Part shown: piece by piece, positions 35,300 to 44,509 of the stretch | Layout: each line of letters starts with the position of its first letter | Numbering within the stretch: position 1 is the stretch's first letter | Origin: Pseudomonas sp. HR96 | GTDB lineage: Bacteria > Pseudomonadota > Gammaproteobacteria > Pseudomonadales > Pseudomonadaceae | Length of the DNA stretch: 64,000 nt | Reading direction: 5' to 3' | Assembly: GCF_034059295.1 (NCBI RefSeq) | Contig: NZ_CP139141.1 | Coordinates: 62,001-126,000 of the forward strand | Position numbers and translations under genes: made by a program | Notes under the pieces: generated by a model | The model's database searches: none | Told to the model about the DNA's origin: nothing | What the model saw: the letters and a program-made list of their open reading frames with translations, nothing else

Positions 35300-36379
35300 T
35301 CAGCTCCCCATCAACCCCTGCAATACCTGATGCCTTTGCTGCGCTGGCATCCGCCCGATTCTTTCTACCTCGGCAAAGAACGCCACCCAGTCGCCGTTGA
35401 CCTGCTTGAACAGCGCCGCGAAGGCCGGCACCCAGAGGTCGTAAAGGCCGAACGGCAGCAGCTTGGCATTGTTGATCGGCGTGTCCACCCAGTGGTCGAA
35501 CACCCCCTGGCCATGCCATTGCTGGTCCTTGAGCTGCCGATATTCGCCGCGCAGCCGTTCGAATTCAGCGGCCTTCGCCGCGCGCATGGCGGCAGGCGTC
35601 AACGGCTGCCGGTACAGGCTGACAAGGCGCTCGCGGGTGGCCAGTACCAGCCGGGTGAATTGGTCCAGCTGGGCGCTGAAATCGCCGTCCGCCGCCGGCA
35701 GCCCGCGGGCAACGCGCCATTGCCGGGTGCCTTCCTGCTCGACGAAGTTGGCGTAGGACTCGTTGAATTGCGAGTCGTCCTTCACGTAGAAGCGCTGGTG
35801 CGCCAGCTCATGGAAAATCAAGGTGGCCAGGCGCTCGTCGCCCCAGTGCAGCATCGAGTTCATGATCGGGTCGTCGAACCAGCCCAGGGTCGAATAGGCC
35901 TCGACGCCGCCGATGTATACGTCCATGCCCGCCAGCTTCTGCACCGCCGCTTCGCCGCGGGCGGCGGACTGGTTGTAGTAACCGCGGTAGGCCACGCAAC
36001 CGGCGACGGGAAAGCAGTGAGTCTGCGGGTCCAGGGAAAACTCCGGTGTCACGAACACGTTCCATACCACGTAGGGACGATGCAGGTCCGCGTACAGCCG
36101 ATAGCTGTTGTTGTCCGGCAGGTGCAGATGCTCGCTGGCGAATTTCCTCGCGGCCTGCGACTGGCGCAATTGCTCGCGCAGCTTCGGGTATTGCGCCGGA
36201 TCGGCGATCACCTCGGCCACCGGCCGGCGGGCATGCAGCAGGCGCCATTGGCCATCGACCAGCTGGCTGTAATAGCTCAGGCTGGAGCAACCGCTCAGCA
36301 GCGCGAGGGCGAGCAGGGGAACCAACCGCTGTTTTCGGCGGTCGAGTGCCCCGGGGCGTGCGCGCCACGCTCGAATCAT
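35300..36379 (-). CDS. Lipoprotein metalloprotease (PF10023 putative aminopeptidase)
   Basis: A 359-residue lipoprotein: signal peptide with lipobox LLSGC, then a gluzincin-type active site 'IFHELAHQRFYVKDDSQFNESYANF' with HExxH and downstream Glu. Conserved 'NNSYRLYADLHRPYVVWNVFVTPEFSLDP' is typical of the family. It is expected at the periplasmic face of the outer membrane. AGGAG lies 7 bases before the ATG at 36379. Substrate unknown. Confidence 0.85.
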   Translation of the reverse strand: MIRAWRARPGALDRRKQRLVPLLALALLSGCSSLSYYSQLVDGQWRLLHARRPVAEVIADPAQYPKLREQLRQSQAARKFASEHLHLPDNNSYRLYADLHRPYVVWNVFVTPEFSLDPQTHCFPVAGCVAYRGYYNQSAARGEAAVQKLAGMDVYIGGVEAYSTLGWFDDPIMNSMLHWGDERLATLIFHELAHQRFYVKDDSQFNESYANFVEQEGTRQWRVARGLPAADGDFSAQLDQFTRLVLATRERLVSLYRQPLTPAAMRAAKAAEFERLRGEYRQLKDQQWHGQGVFDHWVDTPINNAKLLPFGLYDLWVPAFAALFKQVNGDWVAFFAEVERIGRMPAQQRHQVLQGLMGS

Positions 36380-36408
36380 TCGAATAACTCCTGGAAAAGG
36401 AACGGCCA

Positions 36409-36828
36409 ATGCGTGGATCACTGATGGTTACCTGCCTGGCGCTCGCCAGTCTGGCTGGCTGCGCCGGCCTGCCCAGGCCCGACCCGAATCAGGCCTGGGT
36501 CGACTTGCATGCCAGGCAGGATAATTCATTGCACGCGGTACAAGTCGATGAACAGGCCTGGCAGGATAATCGCTATTTCGAAGTCCCGCCCGGTAGCCAT
36601 GAGCTGACCGTGCGCCTGCAGTTCCCGGTCAGCGCCAGCAATATTGGCCCCGATGCGCAACCCCTTTGGCGCGATTGCCAGATGAATCTGGTGTTCAAGG
36701 ACTTCGGCGCCGGCCAGCGTTATCAGCTGGAGGCGGGCAATACCGGTTTCAGGCCGTGGGCACGACTGTACGATGACCAGCACAATCTGGTCGGCAAGGC
36801 GCAGCCAGCGGGGTGTTCGCGGGTTTGA
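36409..36828 (+). CDS. Small lipoprotein, paralogue 1
   Basis: The 139-residue product has a lipobox (SLAGC, Cys18) and then the pattern 'DPNQAWVDLHARQDNSLHAVQVD...RYFEVPPGSHELTVRLQF' and 'CQMNLVFKDFGAGQRYQLEAG'. It is homologous to the next gene. The fold seems all-beta; function is unknown. Its start is divergent from the metalloprotease gene with only 29 bp between them. Confidence 0.8.
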   Translation: MRGSLMVTCLALASLAGCAGLPRPDPNQAWVDLHARQDNSLHAVQVDEQAWQDNRYFEVPPGSHELTVRLQFPVSASNIGPDAQPLWRDCQMNLVFKDFGAGQRYQLEAGNTGFRPWARLYDDQHNLVGKAQPAGCSRV

Positions 36829-36893
36829 TCTCGCTCCAGGCCGCACGTCGCTGTAGGCTAGGCTGATTCGTACCTCACACCTGGAGCAATCCC

Positions 36894-37322
36894 ATGCGTC
36901 ACCTGCTGGCTTTGGTCGTAGTCATGGGCAGCCTGGCCATCAGCGGATGCGTGACGACGCCGATCCCCCCTGTCGATCCAGCCAAGGCCTGGATCGACCT
37001 GACCATGACCGATGGCAAAGTGATCATGGCAGAAGACCTCGACAAGGTTCGTCTGAATGATGGCCGCTACTTCCAGGTCACCCCGGGCGCCCACGAACTG
37101 CTGGTGCGCTTCGATTTCGACATCTACGCCGGCAGCGGCGGGAGCCTCGATTTCCTGGGGGCCGAGCGAATCTGCTACCTGACCGTGCGCTACGAGGGCT
37201 TCAAGGCCGGCGAGCGCTACCGCCTGGAGGCGCGCAGCCTGGGGATGATGCCGATGGCGAGGCTGTATGACAGCCATAAGCAGAAGGTCGCCGAGGACAG
37301 TGACATCCACTGCCTGCTTTAG
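36894..37322 (+). CDS. Small lipoprotein, paralogue 2
   Basis: The 142-residue product has a lipobox (AISGC, Cys19) and shares the order of motifs with the upstream gene: 'AWIDLTMTDGKVIMAEDLD', 'RYFQVTPGAHELLVRFDF', 'CYLTVRYEGFKAGERYRLEA'. The pair is a tandem duplication that has diverged. It ends overlapping the convergent DUF1161 gene. Function is unknown. Confidence 0.8.
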   Translation: MRHLLALVVVMGSLAISGCVTTPIPPVDPAKAWIDLTMTDGKVIMAEDLDKVRLNDGRYFQVTPGAHELLVRFDFDIYAGSGGSLDFLGAERICYLTVRYEGFKAGERYRLEARSLGMMPMARLYDSHKQKVAEDSDIHCLL

Positions 37323-37552
37323 CGGTCGTTCTTCTGATAGATGATTCGCTTGCGCCCGTAGTCGCAGGTGCCAACCACCATGTTCTGATCGTGGACTTCG
37401 TCCTTGCTGACGATTTCCAGGGTGTAGGAGGTGACGGCCCGCGCCTGGATCTTCGCTTCGATCTCGTTCTTCAGTTCTTCGCAACTCTTGGGCGCTGCCC
37501 AAGCTGTCGGCATCAGGGCAAAGCACAACGCGCCGACCAGGATTCTGTTCAT
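37319..37552 (-). CDS. DUF1161 periplasmic protein, copy 1
   Basis: The 77-residue protein has a signal peptide ending in AWA, then 'PKSCEELKNEIEAKIQARAVTSYTLEIV' and 'VVGTCDYGRKRIIYQK', with two Cys likely forming a disulfide. This matches DUF1161. A second copy lies at 39335-39559. It is transcribed towards and overlaps the lipoprotein gene end. Confidence 0.85.
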   Translation of the reverse strand: MNRILVGALCFALMPTAWAAPKSCEELKNEIEAKIQARAVTSYTLEIVSKDEVHDQNMVVGTCDYGRKRIIYQKNDR

Positions 37553-37604
37553 CTTGACCTCGCTACGACCGGCCCGCCCCGCAGGGGGCGGCGGTCAAGG
37601 ACCA

Positions 37605-38036
37605 TTAGCTCTGCAGGGTCGCGTCCAAGGTGATCTTGGCACCGCCCTTGAGCAGTTTCGAAACCGGGCAGCCTTCCTTCGCGGCGTTCGACAATTCTTC
37701 GAACTGCTGCTGGGTCGCACCGGGGATTTTCGCGCTCATGATCAAGTGCACGGCGGTGATCTCGAAACCTTCACCGACCTTGTCCAGGGTCACTTCGGCC
37801 TTGGTCTTGATCTCGTCGGCCTTGAGGTTGGCGCCGCCCAGGATCATCGAGAAGGCCATGGAGAAGCAGCCGGCATGCGCAGCGCCGATCAGTTCTTCAG
37901 GGTTGGTGCCCGGGCCGTCTTCGAAGCGGGCCTTGAAGCCGTAGGGGGCGTCCTTGAGTACGCCGGTTTCGGTGGAAATGCTGCCGAGGCCGGTCTTGAG
38001 GTCGCCTTTCCAGACTGCGGATGCTGTCTTTTTCAT
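37605..38036 (-). CDS. osmC: OsmC-type peroxiredoxin
   Basis: The 143-residue protein has the two reactive Cys of the OsmC/Ohr family: Cys57 ('AHAGCFSMAFS') and Cys123 ('EGCPVSKLL'). It reduces organic hydroperoxides and is made under osmotic and envelope stress. An AlgU-type promoter lies upstream at 38112-38138, in line with the known AlgU dependence of P. aeruginosa osmC (PA0059). The Glu/His pattern fits OsmC more than Ohr. Confidence 0.92.
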   Translation of the reverse strand: MKKTASAVWKGDLKTGLGSISTETGVLKDAPYGFKARFEDGPGTNPEELIGAAHAGCFSMAFSMILGGANLKADEIKTKAEVTLDKVGEGFEITAVHLIMSAKIPGATQQQFEELSNAAKEGCPVSKLLKGGAKITLDATLQS

Positions 38037-38111
38037 GAATTTCTCCCTGAGGTTCAGGCGCGAAATCGCGCGAGGGTTGGACCCTTGTCATGCAGCACAA
38101 GGGCCATCAAG

Positions 38112-38138
38112 TCTGATGGCCGGTTGGCTGCCAAGTTC
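38112..38138 (-). promoter_or_regulatory. AlgU-type promoter for osmC
   Basis: On the minus strand GAACTT (38138-38133), a 16-base spacer and TCAGA (38116-38112) fit the AlgU consensus GAACTT-N16/17-TCnnA. The start would fall near 38105, about 70 nt before the osmC ATG. Confidence 0.7.
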
Positions 38139-38269
38139 AGACTCATTACAGCCTTGGCCATTGAAACTCGAGTCCGCGCCCATACTCACAGTTATAGCGC
38201 GGGGAGGCGTGAGGCGGTGCAAACGCAGTAGCGGGCCGCCATAACGATTGCAGAGGTAAGACAAAGCTT

Positions 38270-39274
38270 ATGAAACGACTGAGCGACATCAAGATTTCCG
38301 CCCTGGACCTGGTGCCCGTGCGTGCCGACAAGGGGCCGGCGCAATCCTTGCGCAACTCCCTGGACCTGGCCCAGCACCTGGAGCGCTTTGGCTACAACCG
38401 TTTCTGGGTGGCCGAGCACCACAACATGGACGGCATCGCCAGTTCCGCCACTTCGGTGCTGCTGGGCTACCTGGCCGGCGGCACTTCGACCATCCGCGTC
38501 GGCTCCGGCGGCATCATGCTGCCCAACCATGCGCCATTGGTCATCGCCGAACAGTTCGGCACCCTGGCCAGCCTCTATCCTGGGCGCATTGACCTGGGCC
38601 TGGGCCGTGCGCCCGGTTCCGACCAGATGACCGCGCGCGCGCTGCGCCGCGAGCGCTCGGGCAGCGCCGATGACTTTCCGGATGACGTTGAAGAACTGAT
38701 CGAATACCTCGGCCCGCGCTTTCCTGAACAGAAGGTCATCGCCGTGCCGGGCAGCGATACCAATGTGCCGATCTGGTTGCTCGGCTCCAGCCTTTTCAGT
38801 GCGCAGCTGGCCGGCATGCGTGGCTTGCCGTACGCCTTTGCCTCACATTTCGCGCCACGCCTGATGCACGAGGCGATTCGCGTGTACCGCAACCATTTCC
38901 GTCCTTCGGCGGTGCTCGACGAACCCTACGTGATGCTCGGCGTGCCATTGGTCGCTGCCGACACCGACGAGCAAGCCAACTACCTGGCGACCACGGTGTA
39001 CCAACGTATTCTGAACCTCATGCGCGGCCAAAGCCTGATGCAGCAACCGCCGGTGGACAGCATGGAAGGGCGCTGGCTGCCCCACGAGAAGGAAGCGGTG
39101 GCCAGCTTCCTCGGCCTGGCCATGGTCGGCAGTCCGGAGAAGATCAAGGCCAAGCTGGAAGTGCTGATGGAGCAGACCCAGGCAGATGAACTGATCTTTA
39201 CCTGTGACCTGTATGAACATGCCGACCGGATTCATTCCTATCAGCTGCTGGCGGACACTGTTCTGAACCGTTGA
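38270..39274 (+). CDS. LLM-class flavin-dependent oxidoreductase (YhbW-like)
   Basis: The 334-residue TIM-barrel protein has luciferase-family features: '[51 protein letters not shown]', '[15 protein letters not shown]' and '[12 protein letters not shown]'. It would use FMN (or F420-like flavin) to oxidise an unknown substrate. It is divergent from osmC and is followed by a terminator at 39298-39324. Confidence 0.88.
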   Translation: MKRLSDIKISALDLVPVRADKGPAQSLRNSLDLAQHLERFGYNRFWVAEHHNMDGIASSATSVLLGYLAGGTSTIRVGSGGIMLPNHAPLVIAEQFGTLASLYPGRIDLGLGRAPGSDQMTARALRRERSGSADDFPDDVEELIEYLGPRFPEQKVIAVPGSDTNVPIWLLGSSLFSAQLAGMRGLPYAFASHFAPRLMHEAIRVYRNHFRPSAVLDEPYVMLGVPLVAADTDEQANYLATTVYQRILNLMRGQSLMQQPPVDSMEGRWLPHEKEAVASFLGLAMVGSPEKIKAKLEVLMEQTQADELIFTCDLYEHADRIHSYQLLADTVLNR

Positions 39275-39297
39275 AGATCGAACCGGCCTGGCGGTCT

Positions 39298-39324
39298 CTC
39301 GGGGGCTTTTGCCCCCGAGCTTTT
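39298..39324 (+). terminator. Rho-independent terminator after LLM gene
   Basis: A 9-bp perfect stem (CTCGGGGGC/GCCCCCGAG) with a TTTT loop is followed by CTTTT. It also faces the convergent DUF1161 gene. Confidence 0.85.
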
Positions 39325-39334
39325 CCGGCGCAAC

Positions 39335-39559
39335 TCAGCCGCGCTTGTACACCAGCTCCTTGCTGCCACCTTCGCAGGTGCCGACCACCTTGCCGTCGGA
39401 CGCGCTGCCTTTCTCCACTGCCTGCAGCGAGTAGTGCGCCACGCCCTTGTCCTTGAGCTTCGCGTCGATCTCTCCTTTCAATTCATCGCAGGACTTGCCG
39501 GCCGCCATCGCGGAACCTGCCATCGCCAACAACCCAACTGCCAACAAGACATTTTTCAT
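39335..39559 (-). CDS. DUF1161 periplasmic protein, copy 2
   Basis: The 74-residue product has a signal peptide (ending MAA/AMA) and 'GKSCDELKGEIDAKLKDKGVAHYSLQAV' with 'VVGTCEGGSKELVYKRG', the same pattern as the copy at 37319-37552. AAGGAA precedes the ATG. Confidence 0.87.
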   Translation of the reverse strand: MKNVLLAVGLLAMAGSAMAAGKSCDELKGEIDAKLKDKGVAHYSLQAVEKGSASDGKVVGTCEGGSKELVYKRG

Positions 39560-39698
39560 CGGTCACATTCCTTGGTTGATCGAACATAAAAAAGGCACAT
39601 CTCCGCGGTCGGGTCATGCGCCTGGACTTTCCAAACCTCAGTGATCTTGTATCGCAACGGCGGCGAAACGGCCAGTGGCCGTTACCTGCCGCACAACA

Positions 39699-39914
39699 TC
39701 AGCTCTTCTCGATGCGAAAGCCTACGTTGATGGTGACCTGGAAGTGAGCAGCCTTGCCGCCTTCGATATGGCCGCGGGTCTCCAGCACTTCGAACCATTC
39801 CAGATGCTTGATCGTCTTGCTGGCTTCGGCCAGAGCGTTATTGATCGCATCTTCGATGGTGGTCGTCGACGAACCTACCAGTTCGACCTTCTTGTAGGTG
39901 TGATGATCGGACAT
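39699..39914 (-). CDS. Dodecin family protein
   Basis: The 71-residue product reads [20 protein letters not shown] and continues with '[28 protein letters not shown]', the dodecin pattern including the flavin-stacking Trp. Dodecins are dodecamers that store or buffer flavin in the cytosol. AAGGAGACG lies just before the ATG. A small palindrome (39667-39683) follows its end. Confidence 0.93.
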   Translation of the reverse strand: MSDHHTYKKVELVGSSTTTIEDAINNALAEASKTIKHLEWFEVLETRGHIEGGKAAHFQVTINVGFRIEKS

Positions 39915-40080
39915 GAAACGTCTCCTTAAGGTGGTGGCAGCTCGTTGGCCGCCTACATCTGTGGGCTTTTTTGCAGCAAAAGTTCACCACGACCGCGCTT
40001 TCCCCCTCCATCGATCGCACTTTCCGCAAGCGGTGCAGTCCGAACCTACACACGCAACTCACCCCGAAGGAGAGATACCA

Positions 40081-40404
40081 ATGGCCAGCAATTCCCTACG
40101 CAAAGCCTCGCTGCAAAGCATGGAATCGGAAATCGAGAGCCTTCTGCGCTCGCTGGAAAGCTTGAAGGGCGATGCGACGGACGAGTCGTTGAAAACCCTG
40201 AAGTCGCTGAAAAGCAACGCCGAGAGCGCGCTGAAAACCTCGCGTCACCTGCTCAGCGACCTCTACGACGACGTCAAGGTCAAGACTCGCGAAACCAGCA
40301 TCGCCACCCGCGACTACGCCCAGGAGCACCCATGGACCACTGCCAGCGTCGCCGTCGGCGCCCTGGGCCTGCTGGCTGCCTACCTGCTGTGCAAGCGTGA
40401 CTGA
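40081..40404 (+). CDS. ElaB/YqjD-type membrane-anchored protein (DUF883)
   Basis: The 107-residue protein is a charged helix in the first 80 residues ('SEIESLLRSLESLKGDATDESLKTLKSLKSNAESAL') and ends with a glycine-containing membrane helix 'ASVAVGALGLLAAYLL' and CKRD. This is the ElaB/YqjD layout; E. coli homologues anchor ribosomes to the inner membrane in stationary phase. GAAGGAG lies 8 bases upstream of the ATG. Confidence 0.85.
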   Translation: MASNSLRKASLQSMESEIESLLRSLESLKGDATDESLKTLKSLKSNAESALKTSRHLLSDLYDDVKVKTRETSIATRDYAQEHPWTTASVAVGALGLLAAYLLCKRD

Positions 40405-40429
40405 GTGATTGCCTTGATTGGCAAGCCGC

Positions 40430-41326
40430 TCAGCTGTTCTGGCGCGCCAGCTCAGCTTTGAGCCAACGCGCCAGCTGCACCGCGCGCCCATCTGCGGCGC
40501 GTCGCGGCACCCAGAGCGCCAACCGCGCCGGGGTTTCACTGAAGCCCCACGGTGCGGCCAGGCGCCCTGCCCGCAGGTCGTCACTGACCAGTGGTTGCGG
40601 CGCAATTGCCACCCCCAGGCCGGCCACGGCCGCCTCCAATAGATAATACAGATGCTCGAACCCCTGACCGTAGGCCAAAGCCTCGGGCGCCAGGCCGTTA
40701 TGCCGTGCCCAACTTGGCCACGCCTGAGGCCTGGAGCTGGTGTGCAGCAGTTTTTCCTCGGCCAGCACCTGCACAGGCTGGCCGCGCAGGCGCTCGAAGC
40801 CCTCATACAACGGGCTGAGCACCGGGCCGATGCGCTCGCTGGCCAGCGTGTGCACGGTCATGTCGGCTGGCCACGGCGGCTCGGCGAACACCAGCAGGGC
40901 ATCGAGCCCCGGGCGCCGTGGATCGAGGTCGCCTTCGCCGGCGGAAAGGTGCAGGCGCAAGTCCGGCAAGTCGGCATTGAGCCGCCCCAGGCGGGGAATG
41001 AACCAGCGTGCCAGCAAGCTGCCCGAGCAGCCGAGTACGAAGGGCGCATCGCTGCCGACCTGGCTCAATTCGGCACAGACACTGCGCAGGCGCTCGAAGG
41101 CATCACTGCTGGCATCGCGTAGACGCTGGCCGGCATCTGTGAGTTTCAGGCCTCGGCCTTCCTTGCTGAACAAGGCCACGCCCAGGTGTTCTTCGAGCAA
41201 CTTGAGTTGTCGGCTCACTGCCCCATGAGTGACGTGCAGCTGCTCCGCCGCCTGGCTGACACTATTAAGTCGGGCAGTCGCCTCGAAGGCGCGCAAAGCG
41301 TTCAGGGGGGGAAGATCGTGGCTCAT
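40430..41326 (-). CDS. trpI: LysR-type regulator of tryptophan synthase genes
   Basis: The 298-residue LysR protein has an N-terminal HTH ('[42 protein letters not shown]') and a substrate domain. Its divergent position beside trpBA identifies TrpI, which activates trpBA in response to indoleglycerol phosphate in pseudomonads. Its ATG is 134 bp from trpB. Confidence 0.94.
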   Translation of the reverse strand: MSHDLPPLNALRAFEATARLNSVSQAAEQLHVTHGAVSRQLKLLEEHLGVALFSKEGRGLKLTDAGQRLRDASSDAFERLRSVCAELSQVGSDAPFVLGCSGSLLARWFIPRLGRLNADLPDLRLHLSAGEGDLDPRRPGLDALLVFAEPPWPADMTVHTLASERIGPVLSPLYEGFERLRGQPVQVLAEEKLLHTSSRPQAWPSWARHNGLAPEALAYGQGFEHLYYLLEAAVAGLGVAIAPQPLVSDDLRAGRLAAPWGFSETPARLALWVPRRAADGRAVQLARWLKAELARQNS

Positions 41327-41460
41327 GGGATCTGTGAGTTTTCCTGACAGGTTGACGCAATCTTATCGGTTTTCATCGCCTCCTGTCGTGGGTAGAGTAG
41401 GTCCATCGTCGCCTGCACCACCGAGCGCAGCCGACCTCACCGTTTTTCCTGGAGCGACCC
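41327..41460. promoter_or_regulatory. trpI-trpBA divergent control region
   Basis: The 134-bp gap holds the overlapping divergent promoters known for this locus. A TTGACG (41352-41357) could be a -35, but I see no good -10 at proper spacing, fitting a promoter that needs activation by TrpI. A GGAG site precedes trpB. Confidence 0.55.
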
Positions 41461-42690
41461 ATGACCCAGACTCAATTTCGCAGCGGCCCCGACGCCAACG
41501 GCCTGTTCGGCGCGTTCGGCGGGCGCTATGTCGCCGAAACCCTGATGCCCCTGGTGCTCGACCTGGCCCGTGAATACGAAGCGGCCAAGCAGGACCCGCA
41601 ATTCCTTGAGCAACTGGCCTATTTCCAGCGCGACTACATCGGCCGGCCCAACCCGCTTTACTTCGCCGAGCGCCTGACCGAGCACTGCGGCGGCGCGAAA
41701 ATCTACTTCAAGCGCGAAGAGCTCAACCACACCGGCGCGCACAAGGTGAACAACTGCATCGGCCAGGTGCTGCTGGCCAAGCGCATGGGCAAGAAACGCC
41801 TGATCGCCGAGACCGGCGCAGGCATGCACGGCGTGGCCACTGCCACTGTCGCCGCGCGTTTCGGCTTGCCGTGCGTGATCTACATGGGCGCCACCGACAT
41901 CGAGCGCCAGCAGGCCAACGTGTTCCGCATGAAGCTGCTGGGTGCCGAGATCGTTCCAGTCACCGCCGGCACCGGCACCCTCAAGGACGCCATGAACGAA
42001 GCGCTGCGCGACTGGGTAACCAACGTCGACGATACCTTCTACCTGATCGGCACCGTGGCCGGCCCGCACCCGTACCCGGCCATGGTCCGCGACTTCCAGT
42101 CGATCATCGGCAAGGAAACCCGCGAGCAGCTGCAGGAGAAGGAAGGGCGCCTGCCCGACAGCCTGGTGGCCTGCGTCGGTGGCGGTTCCAACGCCATGGG
42201 CCTGTTCCACCCGTTCCTCGATGACGCCAGCGTGCAGATCATCGGCGTCGAAGCCGGCGGCCACGGCGTGACCACCGACAAGCACGCCGCCAGCCTCAAC
42301 GGCGGTGTACCTGGCGTGCTGCACGGCAACCGCACCTACCTGCTGCAGGACAGCGACGGCCAGATCACCGACGCCCATTCGATTTCCGCCGGCCTCGACT
42401 ACCCGGGCATCGGCCCTGAGCACGCCTGGCTGCACGAGGTCAAACGCGTCGAATACGTCAGCATCACCGATGACGAAGCGCTCGCCGCGTTCCACAGCAC
42501 CTGCCGCCTGGAAGGCATCATTCCGGCGCTGGAAACCGCCCACGCCCTGGCCGAGGCCATCAAGCGCGCGCCAACGCTGCCGGCCGACCACCTGATGGTG
42601 GTGTGCCTGTCGGGCCGCGGCGACAAGGACATGCAAACCGTCATGAGCCACATGGCCGCCCTTCAAACGCCTACGGAGACACTGGCATGA
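41461..42690 (+). CDS. trpB: Tryptophan synthase beta chain
   Basis: The 409-residue PLP enzyme has the Schiff-base Lys in '[14 protein letters not shown]', and phosphate-binding '[10 protein letters not shown]'. It makes tryptophan from indole and serine in the alpha2-beta2 complex. Its stop overlaps the trpA start (ATGA). Confidence 0.98.
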   Translation: MTQTQFRSGPDANGLFGAFGGRYVAETLMPLVLDLAREYEAAKQDPQFLEQLAYFQRDYIGRPNPLYFAERLTEHCGGAKIYFKREELNHTGAHKVNNCIGQVLLAKRMGKKRLIAETGAGMHGVATATVAARFGLPCVIYMGATDIERQQANVFRMKLLGAEIVPVTAGTGTLKDAMNEALRDWVTNVDDTFYLIGTVAGPHPYPAMVRDFQSIIGKETREQLQEKEGRLPDSLVACVGGGSNAMGLFHPFLDDASVQIIGVEAGGHGVTTDKHAASLNGGVPGVLHGNRTYLLQDSDGQITDAHSISAGLDYPGIGPEHAWLHEVKRVEYVSITDDEALAAFHSTCRLEGIIPALETAHALAEAIKRAPTLPADHLMVVCLSGRGDKDMQTVMSHMAALQTPTETLA

Positions 42691-43505
42691 GCCGCCTCGA
42701 AACCCGCTTTGCCGAACTCAAGGCCGAAGGCCGCGCCGCCCTGGTCACCTTCGTCACCGCCGGCGACCCCGGCTACGAAGCCTCGCTGGCGATCCTCAAG
42801 GGCCTGCCGGCGGCCGGTGCCGATGTGATCGAACTGGGCATGCCGTTCACCGACCCGATGGCCGATGGCGTGGCCATCCAGCTCGCCACCCTGCGCGCCC
42901 TGCACGCCGGGCAGACGCTGGCGAAAACCCTGAAGATGGTTCGCGAATTTCGGGTCGACAACAGCACCACGCCCATCGTGCTGATGGGCTACTACAACCC
43001 GATCCACCGCTTCGGCGTCGAGGCCTTCGTCGCCGAGGCGAAAGAGGCGGGCGTCGATGGCCTGATCATCGTCGACCTGCCGCCCGAGCATGACGCCGAG
43101 CTGGCCAGCCCGGCCCAGGCCGCCGGCATCGACTTCATCCGCCTGACCACGCCGACCACCGACGACGTGCGCCTGCCGCGGGTGCTCGAGCGCAGCTCCG
43201 GGTTCGTCTACTACGTGTCGGTGGCCGGAGTGACCGGTGCCGGCTCGGCCACCGCCGAACACGTCACCACTGCCCTGGAGCGCCTGCGTCGGCACACCGA
43301 CCTGCCGATCAGCGTCGGCTTCGGCATCCGCACCCCCGAGCAGGCGGCCGCCATCGCGCGCCTGGCCGAAGGGGTAGTGGTGGGTTCGGCGCTGGTCGAC
43401 AAGATTGCCAAGGCGCAGCACCACGATCAGGCGGTCGACGATGTGCTGACCCTGTGCAGCCAATTGGCCGAAGGCGTACGTCAGGCCCGGGTCAAGCAAG
43501 GGTAA
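42687..43505 (+). CDS. trpA: Tryptophan synthase alpha chain
   Basis: The 272-residue TIM-barrel enzyme cleaves indoleglycerol phosphate. Catalytic Glu is in '[15 protein letters not shown]' and catalytic Asp in '[15 protein letters not shown]'. The ATG at 42687 is chosen over a longer frame that lies within trpB. A terminator follows at 43560-43596. Confidence 0.97.
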   Translation: MSRLETRFAELKAEGRAALVTFVTAGDPGYEASLAILKGLPAAGADVIELGMPFTDPMADGVAIQLATLRALHAGQTLAKTLKMVREFRVDNSTTPIVLMGYYNPIHRFGVEAFVAEAKEAGVDGLIIVDLPPEHDAELASPAQAAGIDFIRLTTPTTDDVRLPRVLERSSGFVYYVSVAGVTGAGSATAEHVTTALERLRRHTDLPISVGFGIRTPEQAAAIARLAEGVVVGSALVDKIAKAQHHDQAVDDVLTLCSQLAEGVRQARVKQG

Positions 43506-43559
43506 AGTTCCTGATACAAAGGAATTAGACCGGCAATTCAGGGACTAACAGGCAAGAAC

Positions 43560-43596
43560 AGGGCAATCGAAAGCACGTTTCGGTTGCCCTTTTTTG
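43560..43596 (+). terminator. Rho-independent terminator after trpBA
   Basis: A 13-bp stem with one mismatch (AGGGCAATCGAAA/TTTCGGTTGCCCT) and loop GCACG is followed by six T. Confidence 0.88.
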
Positions 43597-43621
43597 TTGT
43601 GTATCCCCCAAGGAATCAAAG

Positions 43622-44095
43622 ATGAAATTGCCAAAATCGCTGATCGCCGGTGTCGGTATCCTGATGGTAGGCGTGACCCCGTTGCTGCAGGCCGCACCTG
43701 GGCCGGACGATCAACATCAGGAGCGTGGCGGTCAGCAGCAGGGACCACAAGGCGGTCAGCACGACCAGCGCGGCCCGGGTGGCGATCACGGCAACCAGGG
43801 CGGCCAGCAGGCCAACCGTGGCGGCGGCCGGCCACCGCAGGACTTCGGCCCGGTGCGCCAGACCATCCAGCAGCATCGCGAAGTGTTCGCCCGTGGCAAC
43901 CCGCCGCCACCCAACGTGCACATCGAACGTGGCCACCCGCTGCCCCATGGCTACGGCCGCCGCCTGGACAGCCGCGCCCTGGAACAACTGCCGCGCTATG
44001 ACGGCTATGAATGGCGCCGCGTAGGCACCGACGTGGTGCTGGTGGCGATCGGTACCGGCCTGGTGTACGAGATTCTGGATAACGTCCTGAATTGA
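43622..44095 (+). CDS. RcnB-family periplasmic protein
   Basis: The 157-residue protein has a signal peptide ending LLQAAP, then a low-complexity Gln/Gly/His-rich stretch (about 28-75) and a conserved C-terminal block 'GYGRRLDSRALEQLPRYDGYEWRRVGTDVVLVAIGTGLVYEIL', typical of the RcnB family. E. coli RcnB affects nickel/cobalt efflux; the function here is not known. The His/Gln-rich part could bind metal. Confidence 0.8.
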   Translation: MKLPKSLIAGVGILMVGVTPLLQAAPGPDDQHQERGGQQQGPQGGQHDQRGPGGDHGNQGGQQANRGGGRPPQDFGPVRQTIQQHREVFARGNPPPPNVHIERGHPLPHGYGRRLDSRALEQLPRYDGYEWRRVGTDVVLVAIGTGLVYEILDNVLN

Positions 44096-44100
44096 TGCCT

Positions 44101-44130
44101 CTGCAGGACCGGGTGAGCCCGGTCCTGCAG
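44101..44130 (+). other. Perfect 13-bp hairpin after RcnB-like gene
   Basis: CTGCAGGACCGGG and CCCGGTCCTGCAG pair perfectly around TGAG. There is no T run, so it may act as a transcript-end stabiliser or as a terminator for both convergent genes. Confidence 0.6.
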
Positions 44131-44148
44131 AACCGCTCACGGCAACCA

Positions 44149-44478
44149 TTACTCGAAGATCGACAGCTTCAAAGGCCGCACCGCCCCCATCCAGATCGCA
44201 TAGTCACGGTGATCGACCAGCTGGTCGTCCGTCACCGGATGCGTGAACACCACCAGCCCCCGCCGATTCATCGCCAGCCATGGCAACACCTCATTGAGCA
44301 GATCAGGCCCGAAGGCCAGCTGGCAGCTCCAGTCCGGATGCGGTCCTACCGGCCTTTCGTGGACCCGGCCCATCTGCAGGGGAAATCTGCGCGCGGCTTC
44401 CTCGCACAGGCTGCGGGCCTGCTCCAGGGTATCGGCGTCGAAGTAGACGTGGGCGTGATAGCCGTGAATGTCAGTCAT
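44149..44478 (-). CDS. DOPA 4,5-dioxygenase family protein
   Basis: The 109-residue protein reads 'IHGYHAHVYFDADTLEQARSLCEEA', 'VGPHPDWSCQLAF' and 'LVVFTHPVTDDQLVDHRDYAIWMG', the PF08883 pattern with several conserved His that may bind iron. Fungal and plant relatives open the catechol ring of DOPA; bacterial substrates are not established. It precedes the betR gene on the same strand. Confidence 0.88.
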   Translation of the reverse strand: MTDIHGYHAHVYFDADTLEQARSLCEEAARRFPLQMGRVHERPVGPHPDWSCQLAFGPDLLNEVLPWLAMNRRGLVVFTHPVTDDQLVDHRDYAIWMGAVRPLKLSIFE

Positions 44479-44509
44479 GATCCGTCTCGAGAAAAGGCCT
44501 GAAGAAAAA

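Noticed and set aside
39958..39985. GAACTT upstream of the dodecin gene, considered as AlgU promoter
   Set aside because: At a spacing of 16-17 bases the -10 reads CACAG/ACAGA, lacking the leading TC of the consensus.
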